64,000 bases of DNA from assembly GCA_013115135.1 (NCBI GenBank), contig JABANP010000035.1, positions 62,001 through 126,000 of the forward strand. Direction: 5' to 3'. Positions 36,341 to 48,457 of the stretch are shown piece after piece. Both the position numbers and the translations under genes were made by a program. The stretch is from Perkinsus olseni. Lineage: Eukaryota; Perkinsozoa; Perkinsida; Perkinsidae. The stretch's first letter is position 1; the number at the start of each line of letters is the position of its first letter. The notes below the pieces were generated by a model. That model was not told the DNA's origin and did no database searches. It was given only the letters and a program-made list of their open reading frames with translations.

Positions 36341-37491
36341 TTAAGTATCAGTGCTTAAAGCGGCCAACTCACAATCATTATCGAAAGCAGCAGCATCGGC
36401 AAGACTGCCTATTTCCGATCGTTTCCTTTTCGGTGCTGCTTGGGGTCCTCGAGGTTGACCGATTGTTAATTCACCAAGTAGATAAGACTTGTATCTCAAT
36501 AAAGCGTTTTGACGTTTGCCTGAGTACTTCGGTAGAAGAACCCCGAACCATCGATAACAGCAGCTGACAGGATCTCGCCGGCCCAGCATATCGGTCGACG
36601 TCACGATCTGGTGCCAAGCCAAGGTGTTGTATGATCCAAACTTGGCCACACCAAGTTGGAGAGCGATATCCTCCTGAAGCTTCCAAGGCGACGTCTGGTC
36701 CTGCTGCCACTTCTTGATAGGTGCGGATGTTGACTCGCTACCCAGGAGCTCGACCCTGAGCTTACTTTGTATGGTAGCGGGGGAATGAACAAGCCTCGCA
36801 AAGTGGACCTGGGGAGAGATTGGGTATTCGCCGGTCTCGAGGAGCAGTAAGCCCTATGCCATTGGCCAGAGCAACAACGGAAGCATGAAAAACTAGCACC
36901 TTAGAAATCTCTGCTGACGAGCGGGCGTGGTGACCGAAAGTATACAGAGCGACAGCGAGCAACCGGTCAGCCGCCGGAGTCCAAGCTAGCTGCCAATCGC
37001 TGTTTGTCTCGACGGTGTCCAATTCGAGACTCGGAGAGATGAACTGCGAGGACAGAAAGTCCTCCACGAACGTCCTGTAACTGAGAGCGTGACGCTTGGT
37101 ACCCTCAGTTCTGCCACTGGTACGTGCAGCTTCGGGTTCGTCGGCTTCGTACCCTTGCCAAGTCGCTGCATCCAGAGCTGCATGCAGCGGATCCGAAAGT
37201 ACCAATAGAGGTTGGCTCCTAACTATGCTGCTGTTCTTCCCTTCAATCGTCTTAGCATAGCGCTCCAACTCATTGTACCTGACCAATGAACTTGTGAGCT
37301 ACACAGCTAGAGGACAGAAGGCGTCGCCCTTACATGTCATGCAGTTCTCGGAAAGTGCTTCCTTCAGGACTGGAGAGCACCCGGGCTTCAAACATGGCGC
37401 TAACCAGAAGTTGAAGCAACTCGTGAGTCTGTCGAGCGATCCTTGCGGCTATCGAATGAGGATTGGGCAATTCCGTCGATGACGTGGTCAT
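36341..37491 (-). CDS. SANT/Myb-domain protein (GON4L-like)
   Basis: Minus-strand exons join as follows: an exon starting at an ATG at 37491 (MTTSSTELPNPHSIAARIAR, then THELLQLLVSAMFEARVL), an exon 37286 to about 36770, and a last exon from about 36715 to the stop at 36341. The second exon carries a Trp-anchored helical repeat (DWQLAWTPAADRLLAVALYT) like a SANT domain, and the last exon carries a second one (WKLQEDIALQLGVAKFGS ... CCYRWFGVLLPK) with the Myb pattern of spaced aromatic residues. The C terminus holds a basic nuclear-signal-like stretch (APKRKRSE). The combination of a helical QLL region with paired SANT-like repeats recalls the GON4L/YARP group of chromatin factors; this is a tentative resemblance. 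More exons may lie upstream. Confidence 0.5.
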
Positions 37492-38869
37492 GAAGAAGAT
37501 GCGTTTGGGACACTGCGACCACCACTAGCAAGCCACGCACGACGGATCACCCCCGGAAGCCTCAATACGTCCCGTCCTGGGAAGTATCAAGGGCAACACC
37601 CTCTATGATATCTGCCAAACGAATGAACTGAGCCCGCCGTGATCGATGTAGATTACTTAGCAGCGAGGACAAATTGTCGTGGACAATAGTGAGTGACAAA
37701 ATGCTCGCGATGAGAGCTGTATTCCGAGGCTTCAGCGAATGACAGGGGAGTCTCCAGAGAGGACAACAGGCTGCGATATCGGAAAATGGCACTCAGAATG
37801 ATCTTCACGCCTCTCGCGCATATTGGGGTTACCCCGAAGAAGAGCGAAGCGTGGCTGCAGCGCCGCCCTCATGCGAGGCGACCCACTCTATTGCGTAAAA
37901 CAGAAAGATCGCGGTAGATTTCAGCGTCACCGTTACTGTAGAATTGTGGTATCGCACTGTGGAATCCAAAGAGTCGAGTGAGACGAGCTGACCCAATAGA
38001 GAGACAAAAACTCCAATGAGACAAGGAGCTTCGTCTCGGACGCCCGCCAACGACTCGATGGAGATTGAGTTGAGCACACAGTAGCACACAGATTGAGTTT
38101 GGCCCCGCTCGATGCCGATCGTAGAGTATTATCTCCTGAGCATCCGGCTCGCGAATACCATAACAAACCATCCCTCATGGACTATGGAGTGGTTGAAACG
38201 GCGAAGTCACAACTGGCCGTGATGGTAGAATCCTTCGAAGAAACCACCCTCGCATTCTGGAGGCCTGAAGTAGTGCACAATAGTCATACCTAGAGACTAC
38301 CATCAACGCCGATGAATGACGGAGTCATCGAGCACGTGAGTGGATGTTGCGGTATAGGACAAACTCGAACTGAGAAAGTTGTAGCCCACGTGACTGATAC
38401 GAGCGCAAGGAGAGAGAGGAACGATAACCCCACCGATCTGACACACGATGCGCGATGCATCATGCGCCTTATTGCCAAATCTCCTCGTGCCGCAGCCCTC
38501 GAGCCTCGCGGCTTTCTCTTCAGTTCCAGTGCATCCGTTCAATCCAGATCGGCATAGACTAGACGCGCCCATCGCTATCATCCACACATATCACAATGTC
38601 ATCTCTTCCATAGGGACTCCCTAGGAAGGAAGTGAGACATGCCTACCGTTCCTACAGACATCGACTCCAGATCCCCACGACGTGACCACTTATATAACAC
38701 GACTTGGCTCCACTATAAAAAATGGTTCACTCTCGATGTCATACAACCATTTATATCAAAATTTGCTCTAACGGGGATTGAGATAAGTCGAGTAGACCTA
38801 TCGGCAAAAAACTAGTAAAATAATTGGGGTTATGAGAAGTCGAGTCACCAACAAGACCGACCGAAACAA
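37492..38869. other. Unresolved region, possibly 5' exons of the SANT gene
   Basis: Minus-strand frames between 37562 and 38590 have protein-like stretches (for example RNTALIASILSLTIVHDNL) and several GT/AG pairs, so this may be the 5' part of the SANT/Myb gene or a separate small gene. No domain is recognised. Positions 38056-38100 contain two copies of AGCACACAG and two of AGATTGAGTT. The last 280 bp are the 3' flank of the glutamate dehydrogenase gene. Confidence 0.3.
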
Positions 38870-41800
38870 TCACAAGAGGGTCGTCGAGGGAACGCTCTTC
38901 CTCAACCCCATAGTAGTAGGGGTAGTCTCTCCCTGAGAACGCTCCTCCAGATTGCGCATGAACTGATAGAAGGCAAATTCACTGGCCTCCAAACCATATT
39001 TATAAACGAACGTGTTGGCTATCCAGGTTGCGCAGACGGCCAGGATATAAGCCTCGGGAACCCTCTCCAAGATCTTGTCGATTCCACAGTGCACCAGCAG
39101 TAAGCGAGGGATCGCACGACGGAGAACCGCGCGAACCAACCATTCGTTTTCCGGATTCTTCTCGCTGAAGACTTGCATCGTGTACTCCTTCAGACTGTTG
39201 ATCTTCTTCGAGAGTAGCTGAGTAGCATCTATCTTCAGAACATACCCGTTGCCGTCGGCAGCCAGAGTTTCGTGATTAGCCTTCCAAATGGCGCTGAACT
39301 CCATCGAGGCATTGTGCTGAATGATCGCCAAGATCTCGCTCACGTACTGCTGGTAGAACTCAGGCGGCGCCAGCGTCGAATCGGGGATAGTGAGCAGCTG
39401 ATCATGTTCCTTAGGATCCATACAGAGCGCAGCGAAGACCTCCATGCTGCTCGACGTCACACCGCCCTTGTTCGTAGAGGCATCCTTGAACAAGTGTACT
39501 CCCGCGTTCTCCAGCACACGGCGGGCATCATCCGTGAAGAACAAGTTAGCGCCCTCGACGATGTACTTGAACTTTGGGCTCTTTCTTGGAGTTGAACATA
39601 GTATGGATGTTCCCCATGTTGACGGTAGCGGGCCGACCACCACACGGAACAAAGAGGTCTCCAGAGCAGTACTCGAGTTGGGGGAAAACGTTACGCAGCT
39701 CAACCCCAGTCTTGAAGTGCTGTCCATTGGGCAAGTCAATGTTCTTATCGGCGATATTGTACAAGAAGGCCTCAGTATCATCCGAGAGCTTACTCTTGTT
39801 GAAGTTACTGATCGGTATGCGCAGACGAGCGAGGCGTATCAGCTCCTCGCGATTAAGCCCATTCGGATCGTAGGCAACACCGGAGCCATCCACGACAGCG
39901 ACCGTCTTGTCCTTGGCGATGAGAATTTCATTAGATCCCAGATCCCCGTCAGGTCCTCCGGTTTGGACCTTCGTAATCTTCGTCTCATCGACCCCAAGCA
40001 GTTGCAGCAGATCTACAACGTACTGATGAACGCTGTTAGTGGTCATACCGTATCGATCATGAGGGACTCCACCGAGCTTGGTCGACTTGCCAGTGGTGAG
40101 GGCCTTCCAATAAGGATAGCCTCTAGCTTTGGCCCTGTAGGCCCCCATGTCCATAAAGCCAGCCGTATTTTCGTCGGGCCCGAAGAACAGGATTTCGGGA
40201 GTTGGCAAATGCGAGAAGATACCCGTCTGCTGAGGCATCATGCAGTCCAACAGCGCGTCGATGTACTTGTTGAAAGAGTCCCGACCATTGGTGTCCAGGT
40301 TTTGGTCGCCCAGGTCGAGAAGGATGGTGCCCTTAGAACCGCCTTCCGGGATGTCTTTATTCTTGAGATGTTGAGTGAAAGCCAAGTTGTAGTTCTCCTC
40401 CAGTAAGGACGAGGCGTTCCTGCTGTACACCTGCCTACTGGCGGAGCGGATCATACGGATTCCACCGCGAGCGATGTCACGGAATCTGATATGAAAACCG
40501 TAGAAGCCACGACCGGTGACCATATAGATACCATGGGGGATCACCGGGAAGAGAGAGCGCGGACGATCCTCCAGCAGACTACCGTCGAACCTCATAGCGA
40601 TTGCCGCCGCGGTTCCGGCTTTGAAAAAGTTGGTCATGCGCAAGTGAGCGGTGAGCTTCAACGCCGTCTTGAGAATCTTCGCCTCCAGCCTGTGGGCCAC
40701 CTCATCGTCGATCTTCTCGGCCAGGGCGGTATTGTAGAAAGGTTCGCACTCTCCTTTAGCGACCTTCTTGAAATCATCATACATCTGGCAGGCCAACTCA
40801 TAGTGGGACACCAATGTGTCGTAGATCCTTTCGAACGTGATAGCGTTCGACATGGTCTGCAGGAAAAGCTCGTCGAGCTTTCCGTTTCATCTCCGCATTG
40901 GCCTTCGTGAAATCCGCCAGAGTCAGATACTCAGCCGTCTCCTTGGGGAAAAAGGTAAAGATGAACTTGACTGCGGTGATGAAGAAAACTGCTTGGGCGG
41001 GCGTTATTTGCTTCTTCAAAACGAGCTCCCAGACAAGGGCAGAACGTTTCGGGCTGTGCTTGAAGTGACTGACGTAGCGAAGTGTCTTGACCAGATCCTG
41101 CAACTCCTCCGGACCATACTCCGGTCCCAAATAGCAATGGTATGCTACTACACCATTAGCGAACGACTCGATGTACATTCGCTTCGGGACTACTCCGTGA
41201 GCGCGTAGACACTCACTGAACTCGGAGAAGAATACTTTGCCCTTCCTCTCAACGTCGTACAGAGCGAACTGTAGAACGTGACTCCCTTTCTGGCGGACCA
41301 TATGCTCCGGGGCCTTCACCAGCTTGACCACGGCGTTCCTGGTCTTCATGATTTCGTGCACCAGGTTCTGGTACAGCTTCTGAGAGTCCAGAGATTTACG
41401 TTGGAGGAAGAGGGGAGACGCCACCAGTTGTAGATCTTCTTCTTCGGCAATGTCACCGACACCGACGTGAGTTTCGAACCTCGTCTTGTCCACCATGAAC
41501 ACCCCCAAAGTCTCCTTACCATCGACAACAGGAGGACGCTCAGACTTGATGAAAATAACAGAGAACGACTCACCACTGCCACAGTTGGCGAGGTAGTCCG
41601 CGAGGCTTCTTTCAGTAGCCGTGACGTGGTTGTCATCGATCGTAGTTAAAAAGAAGCCCGACTGCTCATCCTCTATCTCGAAATGGATGTTAGAGGACCC
41701 CGTCGATTGAGCTACCTTTTTGGCCGCCATCAGGCAGTGGATATGCCTTGCAATCTGGGCACTGGTGCAGTGCATGAAGTACTTAGGATGAAGCCCCAGA

Positions 41801-42502
41801 TCAGTAAAGTAATACTGGATTTCGAACCACAGGCGGGCCGGGGCGAAGACTCCTTCCTTAGAGATGATTGAGAACACTTGAGTCATCTTGGTCTCGACTT
41901 CTTCTGTGGTGAGACTCATGCCGACCCCCTCCGACACGTCTGCATTCCTGAGCATCTGAGCCTTCTCCGGCGGCAAGTAGCAAACCCCACCAGGGCACTG
42001 TAGATCGGCTTCAGCCAGCATCGAGCGGATCTCGGCGGCATTATTGTTCATGACGGCATCGTGAAGTGCAAGCATTCCCAACCTGTCAGGGAGTCAGAGT
42101 AGCACCTTCGTCCAGGAGAAACTTGACGGCCTCCACGTGTCCACCCGCGGCGGCCAAATGCAGAGGCGTGCGCTTATCGTAGTCACAGCTGTCGACGGTC
42201 AGGCTTGGGTGCTCTGATAGCACTTGGCGCATCGCCTCGACGTCACCTTCATGAGCTGCAGCCAGGAGGAATCCAACCGCACCGGGGTTTGAAGTATAGA
42301 CGCTTTCGTCGGCCTTAGACTCGCTGCTTAGCTTAACTTTGAACATGGGGTGGCGGACAGTAAAACTGCCAACTGCGAAAGGGTGCAATTGATACCGCCA
42401 CTGCGACTGCCCTCGCAACAATTCCTTAACCAACTCAACCGCCTGAAACTTGTTGAAAAAGTTGATTACTGACCTATTTCGAATATCAATAAAAGATGAC
42501 AA
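38870..42502 (-). CDS. NAD-dependent glutamate dehydrogenase (large type) with N-terminal ankyrin repeats
   Basis: This large-class enzyme deaminates glutamate to 2-oxoglutarate with NAD. About 1,200 residues, no introns. It starts at 42502 (MSSFIDIRNRSVINFF). An ankyrin module follows: VGFLLAAAHEGDVEAMR, TPLHLAAAGGHVEAVKFLL and MLALHDAVMNNNAAEI. Then comes the long regulatory N-terminal domain and the catalytic core: FHIRFRDIARGGIR, GGSKGTILLD, the nucleotide-binding TGGPDGDLGSNEI, CGGRPATVNM, FKYIVEGANLFFTDDARR and KDASTNKGGVTSSS. The protein stops at 38870. The frame changes three times (42086-42091, 40879-40884, 39574-39579), each time repaired by skipping one base, with uninterrupted conservation on both sides. 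So either the assembly has three one-base insertions, or the gene uses +1 shifts, or it is a recent pseudogene; even conservation argues against old decay. Ankyrin fused to GDH is unusual. Confidence 0.88.
39574..39579 (-). other. Single-base frame break 3 in glutamate dehydrogenase
   Basis: Minus strand reads GAG CCC AAA GTT CAA. Conserved protein needs EPKFKYIVEG, which one skipped base provides (CCC, skip A, AAG TTC AAG). It sits in CCCAAA. Confidence 0.75.
40879..40884 (-). other. Single-base frame break 2 in glutamate dehydrogenase
   Basis: Minus strand reads ATG AAA CGG AAA GCT CGA. The protein continues as MKRKLDELFLQTMSN only if one base is skipped (CGG, skip A, AAG CTC GAC). It sits in an AAA run after CGG. 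Confidence 0.75.
42086..42091 (-). other. Single-base frame break 1 in glutamate dehydrogenase (CCC TGA)
   Basis: Minus strand reads CTG ACT CCC TGA CAG. The ankyrin repeat continues as TPDRLGMLALHDAV if one base is skipped (CCC, skip T, GAC AGG, or ACT CCT GAC). A +1 shift at CCC followed by a stop codon is the same arrangement as known +1 sites such as antizyme (UCC UGA). It also sits in a CCC run. Confidence 0.75.
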
Positions 42503-43105
42503 TGGCGGCTAGTGCAGCAGCCTTGAGATTCAACCTACACTCACTCCGAGAAGTAAGAGAAGTCTTCCTCGGGGGCATGCCGTTCTCCTCGTTGTAAAAG
42601 CTGACGCATCCGAAACCAACATTGGAACGGACGAAAATACCAACCGATCGAAGTGCTGCGTCGAGGACTGACAGGGAGCCCTCTCCAAGGCACGCGAGCG
42701 GTTTCAATAGTAAAACGAGGAACAACTTAGAAGCACGCCCCATAGGGCAGTTGGGTGCAGTGCAATAGATGTTTACGTCGAAACTACACAAAGGCGCGAT
42801 GGGGAATAATTATGGAGCAATCGCACAGGTCGTCTTTCACAATACCCAGAATAAGTGCAAAGGGGTCTTCAACATTTTGACACAATATAACCGCATTCGC
42901 CGAGTCGGGCAGCTAGGCCTTCGCACAAAATAGTAAGTAACGACTGAGTCTGGGTAGAGTAAAACACAGGTATCCCTGTTACGGGAATCAACACTGGAGC
43001 ATTTGCACGCAGCGAGCGCGGAAAGCCTGTGCGAGGTGGTAGAAAGCATACAACCCCATCATGCCTTACTACAGACTAAGAGAAACATCTAATTTGCACA
43101 ATCAT
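42503..43105. other. Intergenic region upstream of glutamate dehydrogenase
   Basis: About 600 bp between the GDH start and the helicase stop, with short frames only. No relic of a spliced-leader sequence was seen next to the GDH start. Confidence 0.45.
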
Positions 43106-45565
<2,460 letters not shown>

Positions 45566-45829
45566 GAGAGGTAAAATGGAAGCCGACTGAATTCACGCGC
45601 ACCCAGCACGGAAGACCAACAGTCCCGAGGTGAACCAGCCGTTCCAACACAACCCACGAAGTCAGGGAGACCCAAATGACGGCTGAATGGTGGACGAATT
45701 TGGTCATGCACAGCTTGATGACAAGGAGCTCTCACTTATCTACAGGAGAAGCACGCTCATAGTATGCCTAGCCTCGCCCGGCGAGCTGCCCCGGCTGCAC
45801 ACGCTAAGGTCCTCTCGCGGTAAACCCTT
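45566..45829. other. Spacer upstream of the helicase
   Basis: Short promoter region of the helicase and 3' flank of the next minus-strand gene. Nothing else recognised. Confidence 0.4.
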
Positions 45830-46412
45830 TCAGTCCAAAAGAAAAGCAACATGAGATAGGACACGCTGAAAACTATCCCGAAGGCTGACCGAGTATTTCC
45901 GATGGCTCCTCTTCCACGACACTTGCACTGCTTTATCGACTGTGGAGACGGGCTGTGGTGGATCCGACTCTCCACTGCTGGAGCTATCCTCATCCGAACC
46001 ACGGTCATCATCGAACAGAGGCGACGTTTCAGGAGGTGGCGCAGCTGGAGGTCGTGGGAAGACTCCTGCCTCCTGCATCGCGCCCGAGGCTCTCCGTGAT
46101 GGTCACAGCCTGCGCGAAAGAAGAGACACCCCTAACAAGCACGACTTGCAGTTTCACCTTCGCAAATTCACTGAGTTCTGCCAAGTCGGTGAAGGCATCA
46201 TCTATCTGCAGCATCAACTCCGGGATGTAGTCGTCCACACACTCTTGGATCGGACGATACACCCGAGCCTCGAGCTGCCTGGATTTTCCAGAAGCGTACG
46301 AACAACCGAAACCGTCCCGGCGCAAGTTGCATCGCGCAACGGTGGCTTACTCTGTCCCGCATTCGTCCACCAGCTTGCCCAATAGCTTGGCATAGAGAAC
46401 ACAGTTATACAT
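45830..46412 (-). CDS. Unrecognised small acidic helical protein
   Basis: Not recognised. Three minus-strand exons join in phase: ATG at 46412 (MYNCVLYAKLLGKLVDECG), an intron of about 66 bp, then QLEARVYRPIQECVDDYIPE and LMLQIDDAFTDLAELSEFAK, an intron with donor GTGAAA and acceptor GATGCAG, then EAGVFPRPPAAPPPETSPLF, an acidic run (DDDRGSDEDSSSSGES) and a C-terminal amphipathic part ending VAFLLD, TGA at 45830. The N-terminal half is helical, the middle is disordered. It lies between the channel gene and the helicase on the same strand; this says nothing firm about function. Confidence 0.5.
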
Positions 46413-46532
46413 GTCTTTACTCCTTATATAACCCTGAACCTGCATAGACCCAAGCCTTGAGACTCTCAAGCAGAGAGCTCGAATGACCCCAGTGAAAGGA
46501 GACGCGCGGGTAGCTCTGGCACGCGGAGACAG

Positions 46533-48245
46533 CTAGCGAGCAGTCTCAGGAGACACGGGAGGGCGCATGTCACCCAAGATACGTGTAACAGGCCATCTTG
46601 CCTGTATCATGCCGTCGCAGAATTCCTCCGTGCTGACCATGCCATCTCCCGAATCGAACAGTGCGAAGAGCTCCGGCAGTTCGGAAACGTCGAAGTCGAG
46701 CATGGTCAGTCTCTGAACGAATTTCGGATCGTCCAAGACGTCAGTAAATTCTTGGGCAGATAGCTCGCCGCTGCCGTCCTCGTCCAACTCATCGAACAGC
46801 TTCTTGAGACCCTCGACGGTCTCTTTTTGGTTGGAGTGGCGAGTACTGGCCAGCAGCTCCTCGTCAGTAGACACAGCGGAAAATGCTTGCTCCACCACGA
46901 TAGCGGTTACCAGGTTGAAGAGCACGAATGATGAGACACCGATGAACAAAAGGACAAGCACTAACCCCACAGGAGAAGTGTGCATGATTGGCCTGACCTG
47001 ATAATTAACGAACGACTGGCCCTAAAGCTGGGGCTGCCTACCACACTCCCTGCCCAACTGTCTAGTGTCATCACTTGAAACAGCGTAAACATGGAGTTGC
47101 CTAAGGAACCAAATAGACTTTGCACCTAAGGATCGAGTTGGGACAGTTGATCACAATAAGAAAACAGCCGCACATATTCATCTCCCTCGAACTCTCCACT
47201 TCGTCCAATCACTTGTAGTGCAAGCAGACCGAAGAGAAGATGGACCAGGCCAATAATAGCGTACGTCCAGAAGAGCATTCTTGCTGAGTCCGTGAAGCCT
47301 TGAACCATGATCCATAGCTCGCGGAAACCACTCACGGCCCGGACACCCTTGACCAGCTCCCGGACCCGCAGCAGTCGCAGGACCATCAGATTCCCCAGCA
47401 CATTCGCTCGAAGATAGAAGAAGGGCCGAAGAATCCACACCGTGAGGAACTGACCAGAGGTATAGAAAGCTTCTGCTTACGAGCCTACCCCGGGGACCCA
47501 GACGAGGAATGCGTCGATGCAATTGCCAAGGGATAGAAACCACATCCATTCATCCGCCAGAACTCGAATGAAAAACTCTGCTACCTGAAAAGCAAAGGAA
47601 TTACGGACGCCCATAGACCTACACCGCACCAAAGCGAGGATGAGAATTCTCTGCAGTGCATCGATCCACACTGGCTCCAGCGTAGATGGGAAGTCAGGAT
47701 AATACCTGAGTACTACGATGGTGAACATAGCCGTCGAAAGGGGCGCAACATACATAGCCACACCGATGAAGAGGGAGTTAAGCAAGTTGATGGCTCCAGT
47801 AACGATGTCGAACATCGGGGCATGAACCTGCTTTCTGATGCGCACAGCCGAGCACGCTAACATACCATCCGGCGGATTCTCGGATACCGCGGCCGGAAGA
47901 GCTGAAGCTTGCGCCTATCTCTGGCAGCTAGGACCTTCCTCCGTACCTGGGACAAGTCGCCATCACCGTAGTGGAGGCAACGGCGATTGGAATGTCACTG
48001 CCCGAGGGTACTGAGCTAAGGCCACACCAGCCATCCAGGCGCTCCTCCCACGGCGATGGCGACTCTCTGCCACTAGCGGAAGCTTCGGAAGCTTCAAGCG
48101 ATGCAGAAGAGGACTGCCTGGAGCTGCTGTTAGGTGTGTCGAACTGCTCAACGTCGGTCTTGTTCATCACATGCCGGATAATGCGGGAACGAAGCTGAAT
48201 ACAATTATAACAGCCGGAGTAAGCAACATGAAACTGTGCTTGCAA
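46533..48245 (-). CDS. Voltage-gated cation channel (single ion-transport domain) with C-terminal EF hands
   Basis: One six-helix ion-transport domain, unlike the four-domain animal channels. In order on the minus strand: a hydrophilic N terminus rich in Ser (PNSSSRQSSSASLEASEA), S1 (FDIVTGAINLLNSLFIGVAM), S2 (VAEFFIRVLADEWMW), S3 (LGNCIDAFLVW), S4 with regularly spaced Arg (LRLLRVRELVKGVRAV), S5 (LFWTYAIIGLVHLLFGLLAL), a pore loop MFTLFQVMTLDSWAG (47048-47090), S6 (LVLVLLFIGVSSFVLFNLV) and then an EF hand DELDEDGSGELSAQEF and a degenerate second one (FDSGDGMVSTEEF). The filter TLDSW corresponds to TLESW of bacterial NaChBac, with Asp in place of Glu. Introns separate S2-S3, S3-S4, S5-pore and pore-S6. 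The start is at 48245 or 48167; an upstream exon near 48350 is possible. Ca2+ or Na+ selectivity is not decided by sequence. Confidence 0.82.
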
Positions 48246-48457
48246 TACACAACACTCGACCAGCCCTGTGCGCTGACACTCTCGCCGCCGCCCAATTGAT
48301 ACAAACCAAAGGCGCCCACGGACATGACAAAAGGTAATATTCTTTGTCTCACTTAATCCCCTATGCAGAGCTCGATTGGCCAGCTAGTTCATTCGAACCG
48401 CTATATACTACTTCTCTCAAAATTCAGCACGCCAGATAGCAAGGATAAAAAATGGCC

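Noticed and set aside
39444..40406. 320-codon open frame on the plus strand
   Set aside because: It is exactly antisense to the conserved NAD-GDH catalytic core and has no recognisable motif; codon bias of the real gene keeps the opposite strand open.
42490..42560. Possible relic spliced-leader sequence upstream of intronless genes
   Set aside because: I looked just upstream of the GDH, MFS, helicase and FetB-like starts for a GCCATTTTGGCTCAAG-like word in the proper strand and found none by eye.
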